The notes under the pieces were generated by a model that worked only from the letters and a program-made list of their open reading frames with translations, searched no databases and was not told where the DNA came from. Shown here one piece after another: positions 1 to 6,112 of a DNA stretch of 8,437 nucleotides; position 1 is the stretch's first letter; each line of letters begins with the position of its first letter. This DNA is from Stagnihabitans sp038323315 (lineage in GTDB: Bacteria; Pseudomonadota; Alphaproteobacteria; Rhodobacterales; Rhodobacteraceae): NCBI GenBank assembly GCA_038323315.1, contig JBBQGU010000166.1, positions 1-8,437 of the forward strand. The letters are read 5' to 3'. Both the position numbers and the translations under genes were made by a program.

Positions 1-19
1 ATGTAAACTGCAAACGCCA

Positions 20-44
20 AAAGCCGAGCGAAACGCTCGGCTTT
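20..44 (-). terminator. Intrinsic terminator after the tRNA genes
   Basis: A perfect 11-bp stem (20-30 with 34-44) closes on an AAA loop (plus strand). Read on the minus strand the hairpin ends in GGCTTTT, a short U tract, and it lies 26 bp past the CCA end of the initiator-tRNA remnant, so it would end minus-strand transcription coming from the tRNA genes. Read on the plus strand only a broken T-rich tail follows, so bidirectional use is possible but weaker. The hairpin is seen directly; its function is inferred. Confidence 0.75.
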
Positions 45-70
45 GAAGTCTTTGATCTTACGTGATATTT

Positions 71-146
71 TGGTTGCGGGGACAGGATTTGAACCTGTGA
101 CCTTCAGGTTATGAGCCTGTTGCAAGCGGTACATCACTGCCCCCAG
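71..146 (-). pseudogene. Initiator tRNA-fMet (CAT) remnant, 3' part intact, 5' part replaced
   Basis: On the minus strand, positions 119 down to 71 give an initiator-type anticodon stem-loop with CAT anticodon, variable loop, T arm and an encoded CCA end, matching the alphaproteobacterial tRNA-fMet I remember. The T stem is ACAGG/CCTGT, where the remembered consensus has GCAGG/CCTGC, a compensated pair change. From position 120 rightward the match stops. The 5' sequence can be folded into a 76-nt cloverleaf-like shape, but only four acceptor pairs form (positions 1-3 mismatch), the D stem needs two G-U pairs, the D loop lacks the conserved GG, and 27/43 is A-A. It is therefore unlikely to be a working tRNA. 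It could be a decayed duplicate or an attachment-site scar. A terminator follows immediately. Confidence 0.7.
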
Positions 147-236
147 TATAGCATTGTTGTAGGTGGAACAAACGGTGGCCTTAACCTATCCGTTTTTGCC
201 CAACATCTTGTAATTAAACATTAAAAAATAATAAAG
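147..236. other. AT-rich spacer between tRNA-Phe and the tRNA remnant
   Basis: These 90 bp contain no gene. The right part (about 211-236) is almost pure A/T, far from the GC-rich surroundings; on the minus strand it gives a T-rich run just after the tRNA-Phe CCA, which could help end transcription. A TATACT hexamer on the minus strand lies against the remnant's 5' edge and resembles a -10 element, but no good -35 box is placed for it. Confidence 0.5.
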
Positions 237-312
237 TGGTGCCCAGAGCCGGAATCGAACCAGCGACACGCGGATTTTCAATCCGCTGCTCTACCGACTG
301 AGCTATCTGGGC
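237..312 (-). tRNA. tRNA-Phe (GAA anticodon), CCA encoded
   Basis: A complete 76-nt cloverleaf is readable on the minus strand. The acceptor stem GCCCAGA pairs with TCTGGGC, followed by discriminator A and encoded CCA. The D arm has GCTC/GAGC with a normal GG-containing loop. The anticodon stem GCGGA/TCCGC encloses TTGAAAA, giving anticodon GAA for phenylalanine codons UUC/UUU. The T arm has the normal TTCGATT loop. All stems are intact, so it should be functional. It has its own promoter just upstream (344-372). Confidence 0.97.
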
Positions 313-343
313 GCCGTTGATGGCGGGAGCCTTCGGTTGCCGG

Positions 344-372
344 GTGATACGTCAGGGCAGGGGGGCTGTCCA
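344..372 (-). promoter_or_regulatory. Sigma-70-type promoter of tRNA-Phe
   Basis: Minus strand: -35 TGGACA (372-367, five of six to TTGACA), a 17-bp C-rich spacer, and -10 TATCAC (349-344, four of six to TATAAT). The -10 lies about 31 bp before the mature tRNA 5' end, a normal distance for a stable-RNA gene whose precursor is trimmed by RNase P. The spacing and position support it; no start site has been measured. Confidence 0.6.
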
Positions 373-410
373 GAGGGTTGATGTGAAAAAGTTGGTTCTC
401 GGATCGTGAG

Positions 411-584
411 CTACTGGGGGCGGGGCGGAATTTCGTCGTCATGGGCTTCGTCGTCTTCGCGGGCTGTGGCGGGCAGGACGTAGCTTTCGGTCAGCCAGCG
501 GCCAAGGTCGATGTCGGCGCAGCGGCGCGAACAGAAGGGCCGATATTTGGTGTCGCTGTCTTTGGAGCAGATCGGGCAGGGCAT
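411..584 (-). CDS. yacG: DNA gyrase inhibitor YacG (zinc-binding, 57 aa)
   Basis: The 57-residue product starts MPCPICSKD and carries a four-cysteine zinc site: C3-P-I-C6, then C18 and C22 in the stretch RPFCSRRC, followed by the family signature DLGRWLTESY (residues 26-35). YacG proteins of this type bind GyrB and inhibit gyrase in E. coli; that role is carried over from the family. The C-terminus is acidic (REDDEAHDDE) and proline-ended, and the length is normal for YacG. The ATG lies 4 bp after the RNase G stop, with a GGGGA ribosome site inside the end of rng, so translation is probably coupled. It is the last gene of the infA-maf-rng-yacG operon; no strong terminator hairpin follows it. 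Confidence 0.93.
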   Translation of the reverse strand: MPCPICSKDSDTKYRPFCSRRCADIDLGRWLTESYVLPATAREDDEAHDDEIPPRPQ

Positions 585-588
585 CTGG

Positions 589-1641
589 TTATTCCCCGGA
601 TGGCAGGTCGGGCTGCAACAGGTCGGAGAGCGGCCAGCGGTCGCGTTTGCGGGTCATCTCGAACAGGCCAAGGCTGGTCCAGCCGGCGAGATTGGTCTCG
701 GCGGCTTCAGTCTTGAAGGCGGCGCGGATCACCTGATCCAGGATGCTGCGATCCTTCTTCGGCATCGGCGCAAAATCGACCACGACCTGGCCGCCCAAAC
801 CCCGCAGCCGCAATTGGCGCGGCAGGTCGCGCGCGGCGGCGATGTTGATCTTAAGGCTGGCGGCGGGGGACGTATCCGTGCCCGTGTTCACATCCACTGC
901 GACCAGGGCGCGGGTCGGTTCGATCACCATGTTACCGCCACCGGTCAGATCGACACGCGCCAAAAGCAGGGCATCGATCATCTCCAGCACGTTCTCGGCG
1001 GCAAAGCCCTTTTCGATCACCTGATCCGGCGCAGGATCGGCCCAGTCGCGCCAGGCGGTCTCATGCGCGCCGGCACCTTCGACCAGCAGTTCCGGACCGC
1101 CGGTCAGATCGGCCAGGACTGCCTGCGCCAGATCGCGCATTTCGGTGATGTCGCCGGCAATCTCCTCTGGTGCCGCCAAGGCGGCAGCCGAGCGCAGGAT
1201 CAGACCCAGATCGACGCCTGCGCCTTCCATGGCGTCGGCAGCAATGGCTTCCAGCTCGGCCCGCAGGGGTTCGTCCTTGATGCGGCGGCTGATGTTCAGG
1301 CCGGGTGCGCCGGGGGTGACGATGGCGAGGCGGGATTTGAACAGAAGGCGGGTGGTGACGGGCACCGCTTTGCCGGGTTCCGATGGGCCAGTCACCTGCA
1401 CGATCACGCGCTGACCCGGAGCCAGTCCATCGGTCTGGCGCAGAAAACCCGAGCCCTCCGGCAGTTTGACGAACATTCCCCCCTGACCCTTCATTGGCCG
1501 GTCTGCCACAGCGCGGTAGATTGCACCCGGCAAAGCCGTGTCATCGGCAGGGTCGATCAGCAGCTCTTGCAACTGTCCGTCCTCGATCATCGCAGCAGCA
1601 GGCTGCCCCTTGATCATATCAAGCACCACAATACGGGTCAT
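589..1641 (-). CDS. rng: Ribonuclease G / RNase E-G family protein (350 aa)
   Basis: A single-strand-specific endoribonuclease of the RNase E/G family, expected in the cytoplasm in rRNA and mRNA processing. The N-terminal part includes an S1-like region (about residues 38-105, with GFLRQTDGLAPGQRVIVQV) and the linked NISRRI motif. The catalytic DNase-I-like part carries the two metal-binding aspartates in VAVDVNTG (D250) and VVVDFAPM (D289), then the TSLGLFEMTRKR motif near residue 330. It stops soon after this, so the CPxC zinc-link and the small dimer domain of longer family members are absent. The start is chosen at MTRIVVLD because a strong GGAGG lies 8 bp upstream and it overlaps the maf stop by ATGA. 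Upstream in-frame codons belong to the maf region and do not look like this family. Confidence 0.93.
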   Translation of the reverse strand: MTRIVVLDMIKGQPAAAMIEDGQLQELLIDPADDTALPGAIYRAVADRPMKGQGGMFVKLPEGSGFLRQTDGLAPGQRVIVQVTGPSEPGKAVPVTTRLLFKSRLAIVTPGAPGLNISRRIKDEPLRAELEAIAADAMEGAGVDLGLILRSAAALAAPEEIAGDITEMRDLAQAVLADLTGGPELLVEGAGAHETAWRDWADPAPDQVIEKGFAAENVLEMIDALLLARVDLTGGGNMVIEPTRALVAVDVNTGTDTSPAASLKINIAAARDLPRQLRLRGLGGQVVVDFAPMPKKDRSILDQVIRAAFKTEAAETNLAGWTSLGLFEMTRKRDRWPLSDLLQPDLPSGE

Positions 1642-2216
1642 GTGTCCTGCCTCCAAAGCGGGTAGCCAGCCGCCTGCAACAGTGCCGCAGTCTCGGCCAG
1701 CGGCAAGCCGACGATGCCGGTGAAAGAGCCTGAAATCCATGGAATAAACGCCGACGCAGCGCCTTGGATAGCATACCCGCCCGCCTTGCCCCGCCACTCG
1801 CCCCCGGCGAGATAAGCGTTCAGCTCGATGTCGGACAGCCGCTTCATCTTGACTGCCGACACCGACTCCCGCTGCCAAATCCGCGCGCCACGCCGCACGG
1901 CCACGGCCGTAATGACCTGATGCCGCCGCCCGCCCAAAGCGGTCAGAAACGCGGCAGCCTCGCCCGCATCGCGCGGTTTGCCCAAGATGCGGCGGCCAAG
2001 CGCGACCGTTGTATCGGCGCACAGCACGATGTCGTCAGGTTGGGCTTGCACTGCCAGAACCTTCTCGCGCGCCAGCCTTGCACAATAAGGGCGCGGCTGT
2101 TCGGCCCGGTGCGGGTCCTCGTCAATATCCGGTGGCAACACGGCATCCGGCACCAACCCAAGTTGCGCCAGCAATTCACGGCGGCGCGGGCTGGCCGATC
2201 CCAGAATCAACCTCAC
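1638..2216 (-). CDS. maf: Maf family nucleoside triphosphate pyrophosphatase (192 aa)
   Basis: Maf proteins hydrolyse non-canonical or pyrimidine nucleoside triphosphates to the monophosphate plus pyrophosphate, as housecleaning enzymes. The sequence shows the N-terminal loop LGSASPRRRELL (residues 5-16), the catalytic segment CADTTV with D68, GKPRDAGEA (79-87) and the late motif GGYAIQGAASAF (146-157), then GIVGLPL. GYAIQG favours the YhdE-like (dTTP/UTP) branch over the YceF branch, from memory of the two groups. Length is normal. The start is a GTG overlapping the infA stop as GTGA, without a clear ribosome site, so translation likely depends on coupling to infA. An ATG start further in would delete the SASPRR motif. 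Confidence 0.93.
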   Translation of the reverse strand: MRLILGSASPRRRELLAQLGLVPDAVLPPDIDEDPHRAEQPRPYCARLAREKVLAVQAQPDDIVLCADTTVALGRRILGKPRDAGEAAAFLTALGGRRHQVITAVAVRRGARIWQRESVSAVKMKRLSDIELNAYLAGGEWRGKAGGYAIQGAASAFIPWISGSFTGIVGLPLAETAALLQAAGYPLWRQDT

Positions 2217-2431
2217 TTAAAGCGATAGTTGATGCGGCCCTTCGACAGATCGTAGGGGGTCATTTCGACCTGCACCTTGTCGCCCGCCAGAACACGGATG
2301 CGGTTCTTGCGCATCTTGCCCGCCATCACCGCAATCAATTCATGGCCATTGTCGAGTTCAACCTTGAATGTCGCGTTCGGCAGGAGTTCTTTCACGACAC
2401 CGGGGAATTCGAGGATATCTTCCTTGGCCAT
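2213..2431 (-). CDS. infA: Translation initiation factor IF-1
   Basis: A 72-residue protein starting MAKEDILEFPG, with the IF-1 core FKVELDNGHELIAVMAGKMR (residues 22-41) and the C-terminal segment TPYDLSKGRINYRFK. It is an OB-fold (S1-like) protein that binds the A site of the 30S subunit during initiation. Length and motifs are fully typical. The ATG at 2431 has GGAGAG just upstream; in-frame codons further upstream do not resemble IF-1 and are rejected as a start. It is the first gene of the infA-maf-rng-yacG operon, and its TGA overlaps the GTG of maf by 4 nt. A possible promoter lies 56-84 bp upstream. Confidence 0.98.
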   Translation of the reverse strand: MAKEDILEFPGVVKELLPNATFKVELDNGHELIAVMAGKMRKNRIRVLAGDKVQVEMTPYDLSKGRINYRFK

Positions 2432-2486
2432 GGTCTCTCCAATAGGGGTTGGCCCGCGTCCAGACAGGGTGGCAGGCATGACGCGG

Positions 2487-2515
2487 CATATGCGCCCGCC
2501 GCCAGGATTTATCAA
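2487..2515 (-). promoter_or_regulatory. infA: Candidate promoter for the infA operon
   Basis: On the minus strand TTGATA (2515-2510, five of six to TTGACA) is followed after 17 bp by CATATG (2492-2487), a poor -10 match (three of six). It sits in the 155-bp divergent region between infA and the transporter gene, upstream of the infA ribosome site. Spacing is ideal but the -10 is weak, so this is only a candidate. No comparably good plus-strand promoter for the transporter stood out. Confidence 0.35.
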
Positions 2516-2586
2516 GAGGAAAGTGCGGGTTGCGCCATCGGTCGGGCTTTGCTAGGCGGAATGGCAAAGGCCCAAAGGGTGCGCCC

Positions 2587-3474
2587 ATGTCTCATACCGT
2601 GAAACTCGCCATAGGCAGCATTCTTCTGGGCCTGGTGGTTCTGGGGCTGAAACTGTTGGCTTGGGCCATGACGGGGTCCATTGCCCTGTTGTCGGACGCT
2701 TTGGAAAGCATCGTCAATGTCGCGACGGCAATCGCCGCCCTTGTGGCGATCCGCGTGGCGGCCTTGCCCGCCGATGCCAACCACCCCTATGGCCATCACA
2801 AGGCGGAACTGTTCAGCGCCATTCTGGAAGGCGTGATGATCATCCTCGCGGCCATCCTGATCCTGCGCGAGGCCTATTTCGGGTTTCAGACCGCGCTGCC
2901 CCTGATGGCCCCGCTGCAAGGCCTGCTGGTCAATGGAGCCGCCTCGGTGCTGAACGGCATCTGGTGCTGGGTTCTGATCCATGAGGGCCGCCGACACCGC
3001 TCGCCGGCTCTTGTCGCCGACGGTCGCCACCTTCTTCTGGATGTGATGTCTTCCCTCGGCGTCACCTTTGGTGTGCTGGTGGCGATCCAGACCGGCTGGG
3101 CCTGGCTCGACCCTGCCATGGCCGCTTTGGTCGCCCTGAACATCCTGTGGGGCGGCGGGCGGGTGATGCAGGAATCCATGTCAGGTCTTCTGGACGAAAG
3201 CCTTGCCGGCGAGGTTTTGACAAAGGTCCGCAACGTCATCGCCTCTGAAGGCGAAGGGGCGGTCGAGGCGCATGACCTGCGCACGCGCGCCGCAGGTTCG
3301 GCCACCTTCATCGAATTTCACCTCGTCGTCCCTGGTGCCATCACGGTGACCGAAGCGCATGCCATGTGTGACCGGATCGAAGCGGCATTGAAACGACTGG
3401 TCGAAGGTTGCGTGGTGACCATTCATGTCGAGCCGGAGGAAAAAGCCAAGCACAGTGGGATCATTGTCCTGTAG
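2587..3474 (+). CDS. Cation diffusion facilitator (CDF) family divalent metal transporter
   Basis: A 295-residue inner-membrane protein with about six hydrophobic segments (roughly residues 7-28, 31-57, 77-99, 109-130, 146-168, 172-190) and a cytoplasmic C-terminal domain. Family marks are SDALES (36-41), HPYGHHKAE (66-74), the TM5 pair H148/D152 in ADGRHLLLDVMSS, and a YiiP-like C-terminal metal site: H229 in EAHDLR, H245 in FIEFHLVVPG, H280 with E282 in TIHVEP. Such proteins export Zn, Fe, Mn or similar ions by proton antiport. The TM2 metal ligands, two aspartates in E. coli YiiP/FieF, align here with E40 and N44, so the metal cannot be assigned. The start is the ATG after AAAGGG; an earlier in-frame ATG would add 19 basic residues without homology. 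It is the only plus-strand gene and lies between two minus-strand operons. Confidence 0.92.
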   Translation: MSHTVKLAIGSILLGLVVLGLKLLAWAMTGSIALLSDALESIVNVATAIAALVAIRVAALPADANHPYGHHKAELFSAILEGVMIILAAILILREAYFGFQTALPLMAPLQGLLVNGAASVLNGIWCWVLIHEGRRHRSPALVADGRHLLLDVMSSLGVTFGVLVAIQTGWAWLDPAMAALVALNILWGGGRVMQESMSGLLDESLAGEVLTKVRNVIASEGEGAVEAHDLRTRAAGSATFIEFHLVVPGAITVTEAHAMCDRIEAALKRLVEGCVVTIHVEPEEKAKHSGIIVL

Positions 3475-3504
3475 ACACGCCAGTCCCGCAGCGGCCAGGC
3501 CCCC

Positions 3505-3526
3505 ATTCATTCTGACCTAAATATCC
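3505..3526 (-). repeat. Possible Rhodobacterales-type intergenic motif
   Basis: On the minus strand this reads GGATATTT-AGGTCA-GAATGAAT. I remember near-identical GGATATTT...AGAATGAAG strings scattered between genes in Rhodobacterales genomes. It lies between the convergent transporter gene and the acetyltransferase remnant. Only one copy is in this window, so the repeat status rests on memory. The rest of 3475-3568 shows no gene and no clear terminator hairpin. Confidence 0.35.
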
Positions 3527-3568
3527 AAACAACAACCCCTGTCCCGCAACCCGCCTCGACAGTCGCGC

Positions 3569-3823
3569 CTACAGCGCCTTCATCCACACCTGCAGTGGCT
3601 TCATCGTCACGGCATCTGCCCCCACATCCCGCCAGCCAAACTCCACCACAAAGTCTCGTACCGGGGCATAGCCCAACCGCCGCCAGAATGCGTCATTTGT
3701 CCGCGCCGCAGCCGGCCGCAACGGATGGTCGTCAGGCCGCAGGACCTGCGCAAAGGCCACATGGGTCCGCCTCAATACGTGCGCATGCGCCTCGCGCAAC
3801 GCATAGAACGGGTGTCCGTCTGT
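3569..3823 (-). pseudogene. GNAT acetyltransferase, C-terminal remnant
   Basis: About 84 codons in one open frame resemble the C-terminal part of a GNAT N-acetyltransferase: GHPFYALREAHAHVLR, then FAQVLRPDDHPLRP, NDAFWRRLGYAPV, and the end KPLQVWMKAL before a TAG stop. Family members I remember continue upstream with the acetyl-CoA-binding (Q/R)xxGxG motif and most of the beta sheet, and the match here begins just at the end of that motif (TDGH). Upstream in the same frame the sequence lacks the GNAT pattern and soon runs into the phosphatase gene in another frame, so the N-terminal half is missing. No good start codon or ribosome site is seen. A short expressed protein cannot be excluded, but it would lack the cofactor site. 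Same strand as the phosphatase gene, whose stop is about 38 bp upstream. Confidence 0.65.
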
Positions 3824-3860
3824 GAACAAGCTTTCGGTACAATCAGACCTTTGTCGCAAA

Positions 3861-4319
3861 TTATAGCTCGGTTGGTCCGCCAAACCGCTCGACCATCCTC
3901 GCGCGGATCTGATCGCGTGCCTGACGGTAAGCCGACAGCTTGGCCTCTCGCCCCTCGCCAATCGGCGTAGGGTCCAGGATCGGCCAGTATTCGACTGCCA
4001 GATGATAAAACCGTGTCAGATCCAGCGCCGCCTTCTGACTGGCGGGCGACAGCGCCACCACCAGATCAAACTGTGACAGGTCATCGCCCATCTTCTGCAT
4101 CTCTTCAAACGACCGCGACCGGTGCCGTGCCAGTTCGACCCCGATCTCTCGGCACACGGTGATCGAGAAACCGTCGACTTCCAGGTCGTTCCTCACACCT
4201 GCGGACTGAACATAGGCCCGCTGGCCGTAGAATTTTTTCATCAAGGCCTCGGCCATGGGCGAGCGTACCGCGTTGTGATCGCAACAAAACAAAACCGAGT
4301 TTGGAAAATCAGCCATCAT
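3861..4319 (-). CDS. Low-molecular-weight protein tyrosine phosphatase / ArsC-like family protein
   Basis: A 152-residue protein with the phosphatase P-loop CX5R-S: C13-D-H-N-A-V-R19-S20 in the stretch VLFCCDHNAVRSPMAEAL, and the general-acid loop I-L-D116-P-T-P near residues 115-119. This gives the fold and the expected cysteine-phosphate chemistry; whether the substrate is a phosphoprotein, arsenate or another compound cannot be told. The first ATG of an ATGATG pair overlaps the UPF0262 stop as ATGA; the second ATG (4316) is equally possible and there is no strong ribosome site, so coupling is likely. In-frame TTG at 4331 would also work but lies within the upstream gene. It is the third gene of the hisD operon. 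I remember it as usually directly followed by infA in related genomes; here other DNA intervenes. Confidence 0.85.
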   Translation of the reverse strand: MMADFPNSVLFCCDHNAVRSPMAEALMKKFYGQRAYVQSAGVRNDLEVDGFSITVCREIGVELARHRSRSFEEMQKMGDDLSQFDLVVALSPASQKAALDLTRFYHLAVEYWPILDPTPIGEGREAKLSAYRQARDQIRARMVERFGGPTEL

Positions 4320-4780
4320 TGCACCGCACAAATCAGGGTGAACAGCCGCCGCGCCGTGGCGGCATCCACCACCGCCTTGCCCTGCAAGCGTTCCTGCAAG
4401 ACTCTGGCTCCCTCGTTGTGTATGCCGCGTCTCGCCATGTCGATGGCCTCGATCTGGCTGGGCGGCAGGCGTTTGACCGCCTCGAAATAGCTTTCGCAGA
4501 TCTGAAAATAGTCTTTTACCACCTGCCGGAACGGACCCAATGACAGATGAAATTCGGCCACTTTGGGACCGGTTTCGGCAGAGACGTCAAACACCAGCCG
4601 CCCTTCGCGGATCGCCAGCAGCAGCCGGTAGGGCCCCGGAAATTCGGCGGCGCGGGGAATGGCAAAGGCGTTATCCTCCAGCAGGTCAAAGATCGCGACC
4701 TTACGTTCCTGATCCATCTCGGGCGTGGGGCTGGTCACCCCACGGTCGTCGATATCTATCGCACACAGACGGTTGGTCAT
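4316..4780 (-). CDS. UPF0262 family protein (unknown function)
   Basis: A 154-residue soluble protein starting MTNRLCAIDIDD, with the stretches PEMDQERKVAIFDLLEDN (residues 20-37), PGPYRLLLAIREGRLVFDV (48-66), LSLGPFRQVVKDYFQICESY (79-98) and EAIDMARRGIHNEGARVL (111-128). This pattern is the alphaproteobacterial UPF0262 family as I recall it; no biochemical role is known to me. No signal peptide or membrane segment is visible. The ATG overlaps the hisD stop as ATGA and has GGGAGG 5 bp upstream; its own stop overlaps the phosphatase start. Constant placement between hisD and a phosphatase suggests co-regulation, not a proven part in histidine synthesis. Confidence 0.88.
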   Translation of the reverse strand: MTNRLCAIDIDDRGVTSPTPEMDQERKVAIFDLLEDNAFAIPRAAEFPGPYRLLLAIREGRLVFDVSAETGPKVAEFHLSLGPFRQVVKDYFQICESYFEAVKRLPPSQIEAIDMARRGIHNEGARVLQERLQGKAVVDAATARRLFTLICAVQ

Positions 4781-6087
4781 CCCTGCCTCCCGTTCAACGC
4801 GTCCAACCGCGCCCGGACGGACAGGCCATGCGCCTGCAGGCTTTCGGACCGCGCCAGACGCTCGGCAGCGGGGCCGATCGCGGCCAAGGCTTCGGGCGTC
4901 ATCCGGGTCATTGTGGTGCGTTTGACGAAATCCAACACGCTCAGCCCAGAAGAAAACCGCGCCGACCTTGCGGTTGGCAGCACATGGTTCGGCCCGCCCA
5001 CATAATCGCCAATCGCTTCGGGTGTCCACGCCCCCATGAAGATCGCCCCGGCATGGGTGATCTTTTGCGCCAGCGCGTCTGGGTCGGCGACGCACAGTTC
5101 CAGATGTTCAGGCGCGATGCGGTTGGACAGCGACGCCGCCTCATCCAAGTGGCGGACCACAATCACCGCGCCATTCTGCGTCCACGACGCCCCGGCAATC
5201 GCCCGCCTTTCCAGTGTTTCCAGCCGCAGTTCCACAGCGGCGGTCACGGCTTTGGCCAATCCTGCATCGTCGGTAATCAGAATGGCCTGCGCGCTTTCGT
5301 CATGCTCGGCCTGGCTGAGCAGGTCCAGTGCGATCCAGTCCGGATTGTTGTCGCGGTCGGCAATCACCAGAATCTCGGACGGTCCCGCGATCATGTCGAT
5401 CCCGACCCTGCCAAAAACCCGGCGCTTGGCGGCGGCGACGTAGGCATTGCCGGGTCCGGTGATCTTGTCGACCGGGGCCACGGTTTGGGTCCCATATGCC
5501 AGCGCCGCAATCGCCTGCGCCCCGCCGATGCGGTAGACCACATCGACCCCTGCCAACTGCGCGGCCAGCAAAACCAAGGGGTTGACCACGCCACCCGGTG
5601 TCGGGCAGGCCACAACCAGCCGCTGCACCCCTGCCACCTTGGCCGGAATGGCATTCATCAGTACGGATGATGGGTAAGAGGCCAACCCCCCCGGCACATA
5701 AAGCCCTGCTGCCGTCACCGGGGTCCAGCGCCAGCCCAGAACCGCCCCGGCATCGTCAACCCAAGACGCATTCGCGGGTATCTGCCGTTCGTGATAGGCG
5801 CGGATTCGAGCGGCGGCGAGTTCCAGCGCCGCGCGATCTTCGGGCGAGACTTTGGCGCATTCCAAGGCAATCTCGTCAGGCGAAAAGGCCAGGGTTTCCG
5901 GCGTGACTTCGAATTTGTCAAATCGGCGGGTCAGGTCGACCAGCGCGGCGTCTCCACGCTGGCGGACTTCGGCGATGATGGCGGCTGCGGCCAGATCGAC
6001 ATCTTCGGCCTCTTCGCGTTTCATGCCCAGCAGGGTCTGGAAACCGGCTTCGAAATCAGGGTCTTTGCTGGACAGGAACAGGGGCAT
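4777..6087 (-). CDS. hisD: Histidinol dehydrogenase
   Basis: HisD carries out the last two steps of histidine synthesis, L-histidinol to L-histidine with two NAD+, in the cytoplasm. The 436-residue protein shows GLYVPGG (128-134), the core KITGPGNAYVAAAKR (208-222), GIDMIAGPSEILVIAD (229-244), and the catalytic pair E327/H328 in IAPEHLEL. The zinc ligands are in place: Q259 and H262 in LLSQAEHDE, D361 in GDYVGG, H420 in LQAHG, each within one residue of the E. coli numbering. The start MPLFLSS is preferred over the ATG two codons earlier because GGAG lies 7 bp before it and too close to the other. Its stop overlaps the UPF0262 start. No run of His codons or leader-peptide attenuator is visible upstream. 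Confidence 0.97.
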   Translation of the reverse strand: MPLFLSSKDPDFEAGFQTLLGMKREEAEDVDLAAAAIIAEVRQRGDAALVDLTRRFDKFEVTPETLAFSPDEIALECAKVSPEDRAALELAAARIRAYHERQIPANASWVDDAGAVLGWRWTPVTAAGLYVPGGLASYPSSVLMNAIPAKVAGVQRLVVACPTPGGVVNPLVLLAAQLAGVDVVYRIGGAQAIAALAYGTQTVAPVDKITGPGNAYVAAAKRRVFGRVGIDMIAGPSEILVIADRDNNPDWIALDLLSQAEHDESAQAILITDDAGLAKAVTAAVELRLETLERRAIAGASWTQNGAVIVVRHLDEAASLSNRIAPEHLELCVADPDALAQKITHAGAIFMGAWTPEAIGDYVGGPNHVLPTARSARFSSGLSVLDFVKRTTMTRMTPEALAAIGPAAERLARSESLQAHGLSVRARLDALNGRQG

Positions 6088-6112
6088 TTGCATTCTCCGC
6101 GATGTCCGACCC

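Noticed and set aside
1..410. A complete integrative element next to the tRNA genes
   Set aside because: No integrase or other element gene fits in the short spacers, and core genes begin at 411.
511..1665. Long plus-strand open frame (384 codons) opposite rng
   Set aside because: It lies wholly antisense to RNase G with its catalytic motifs, and its translation shows no domain; such frames are common in GC-rich DNA.
4540..5670. Long plus-strand open frame opposite UPF0262 and hisD
   Set aside because: It is antisense to two well-recognised coupled genes, is rich in Arg, Gly and Pro, and has no recognisable motif.
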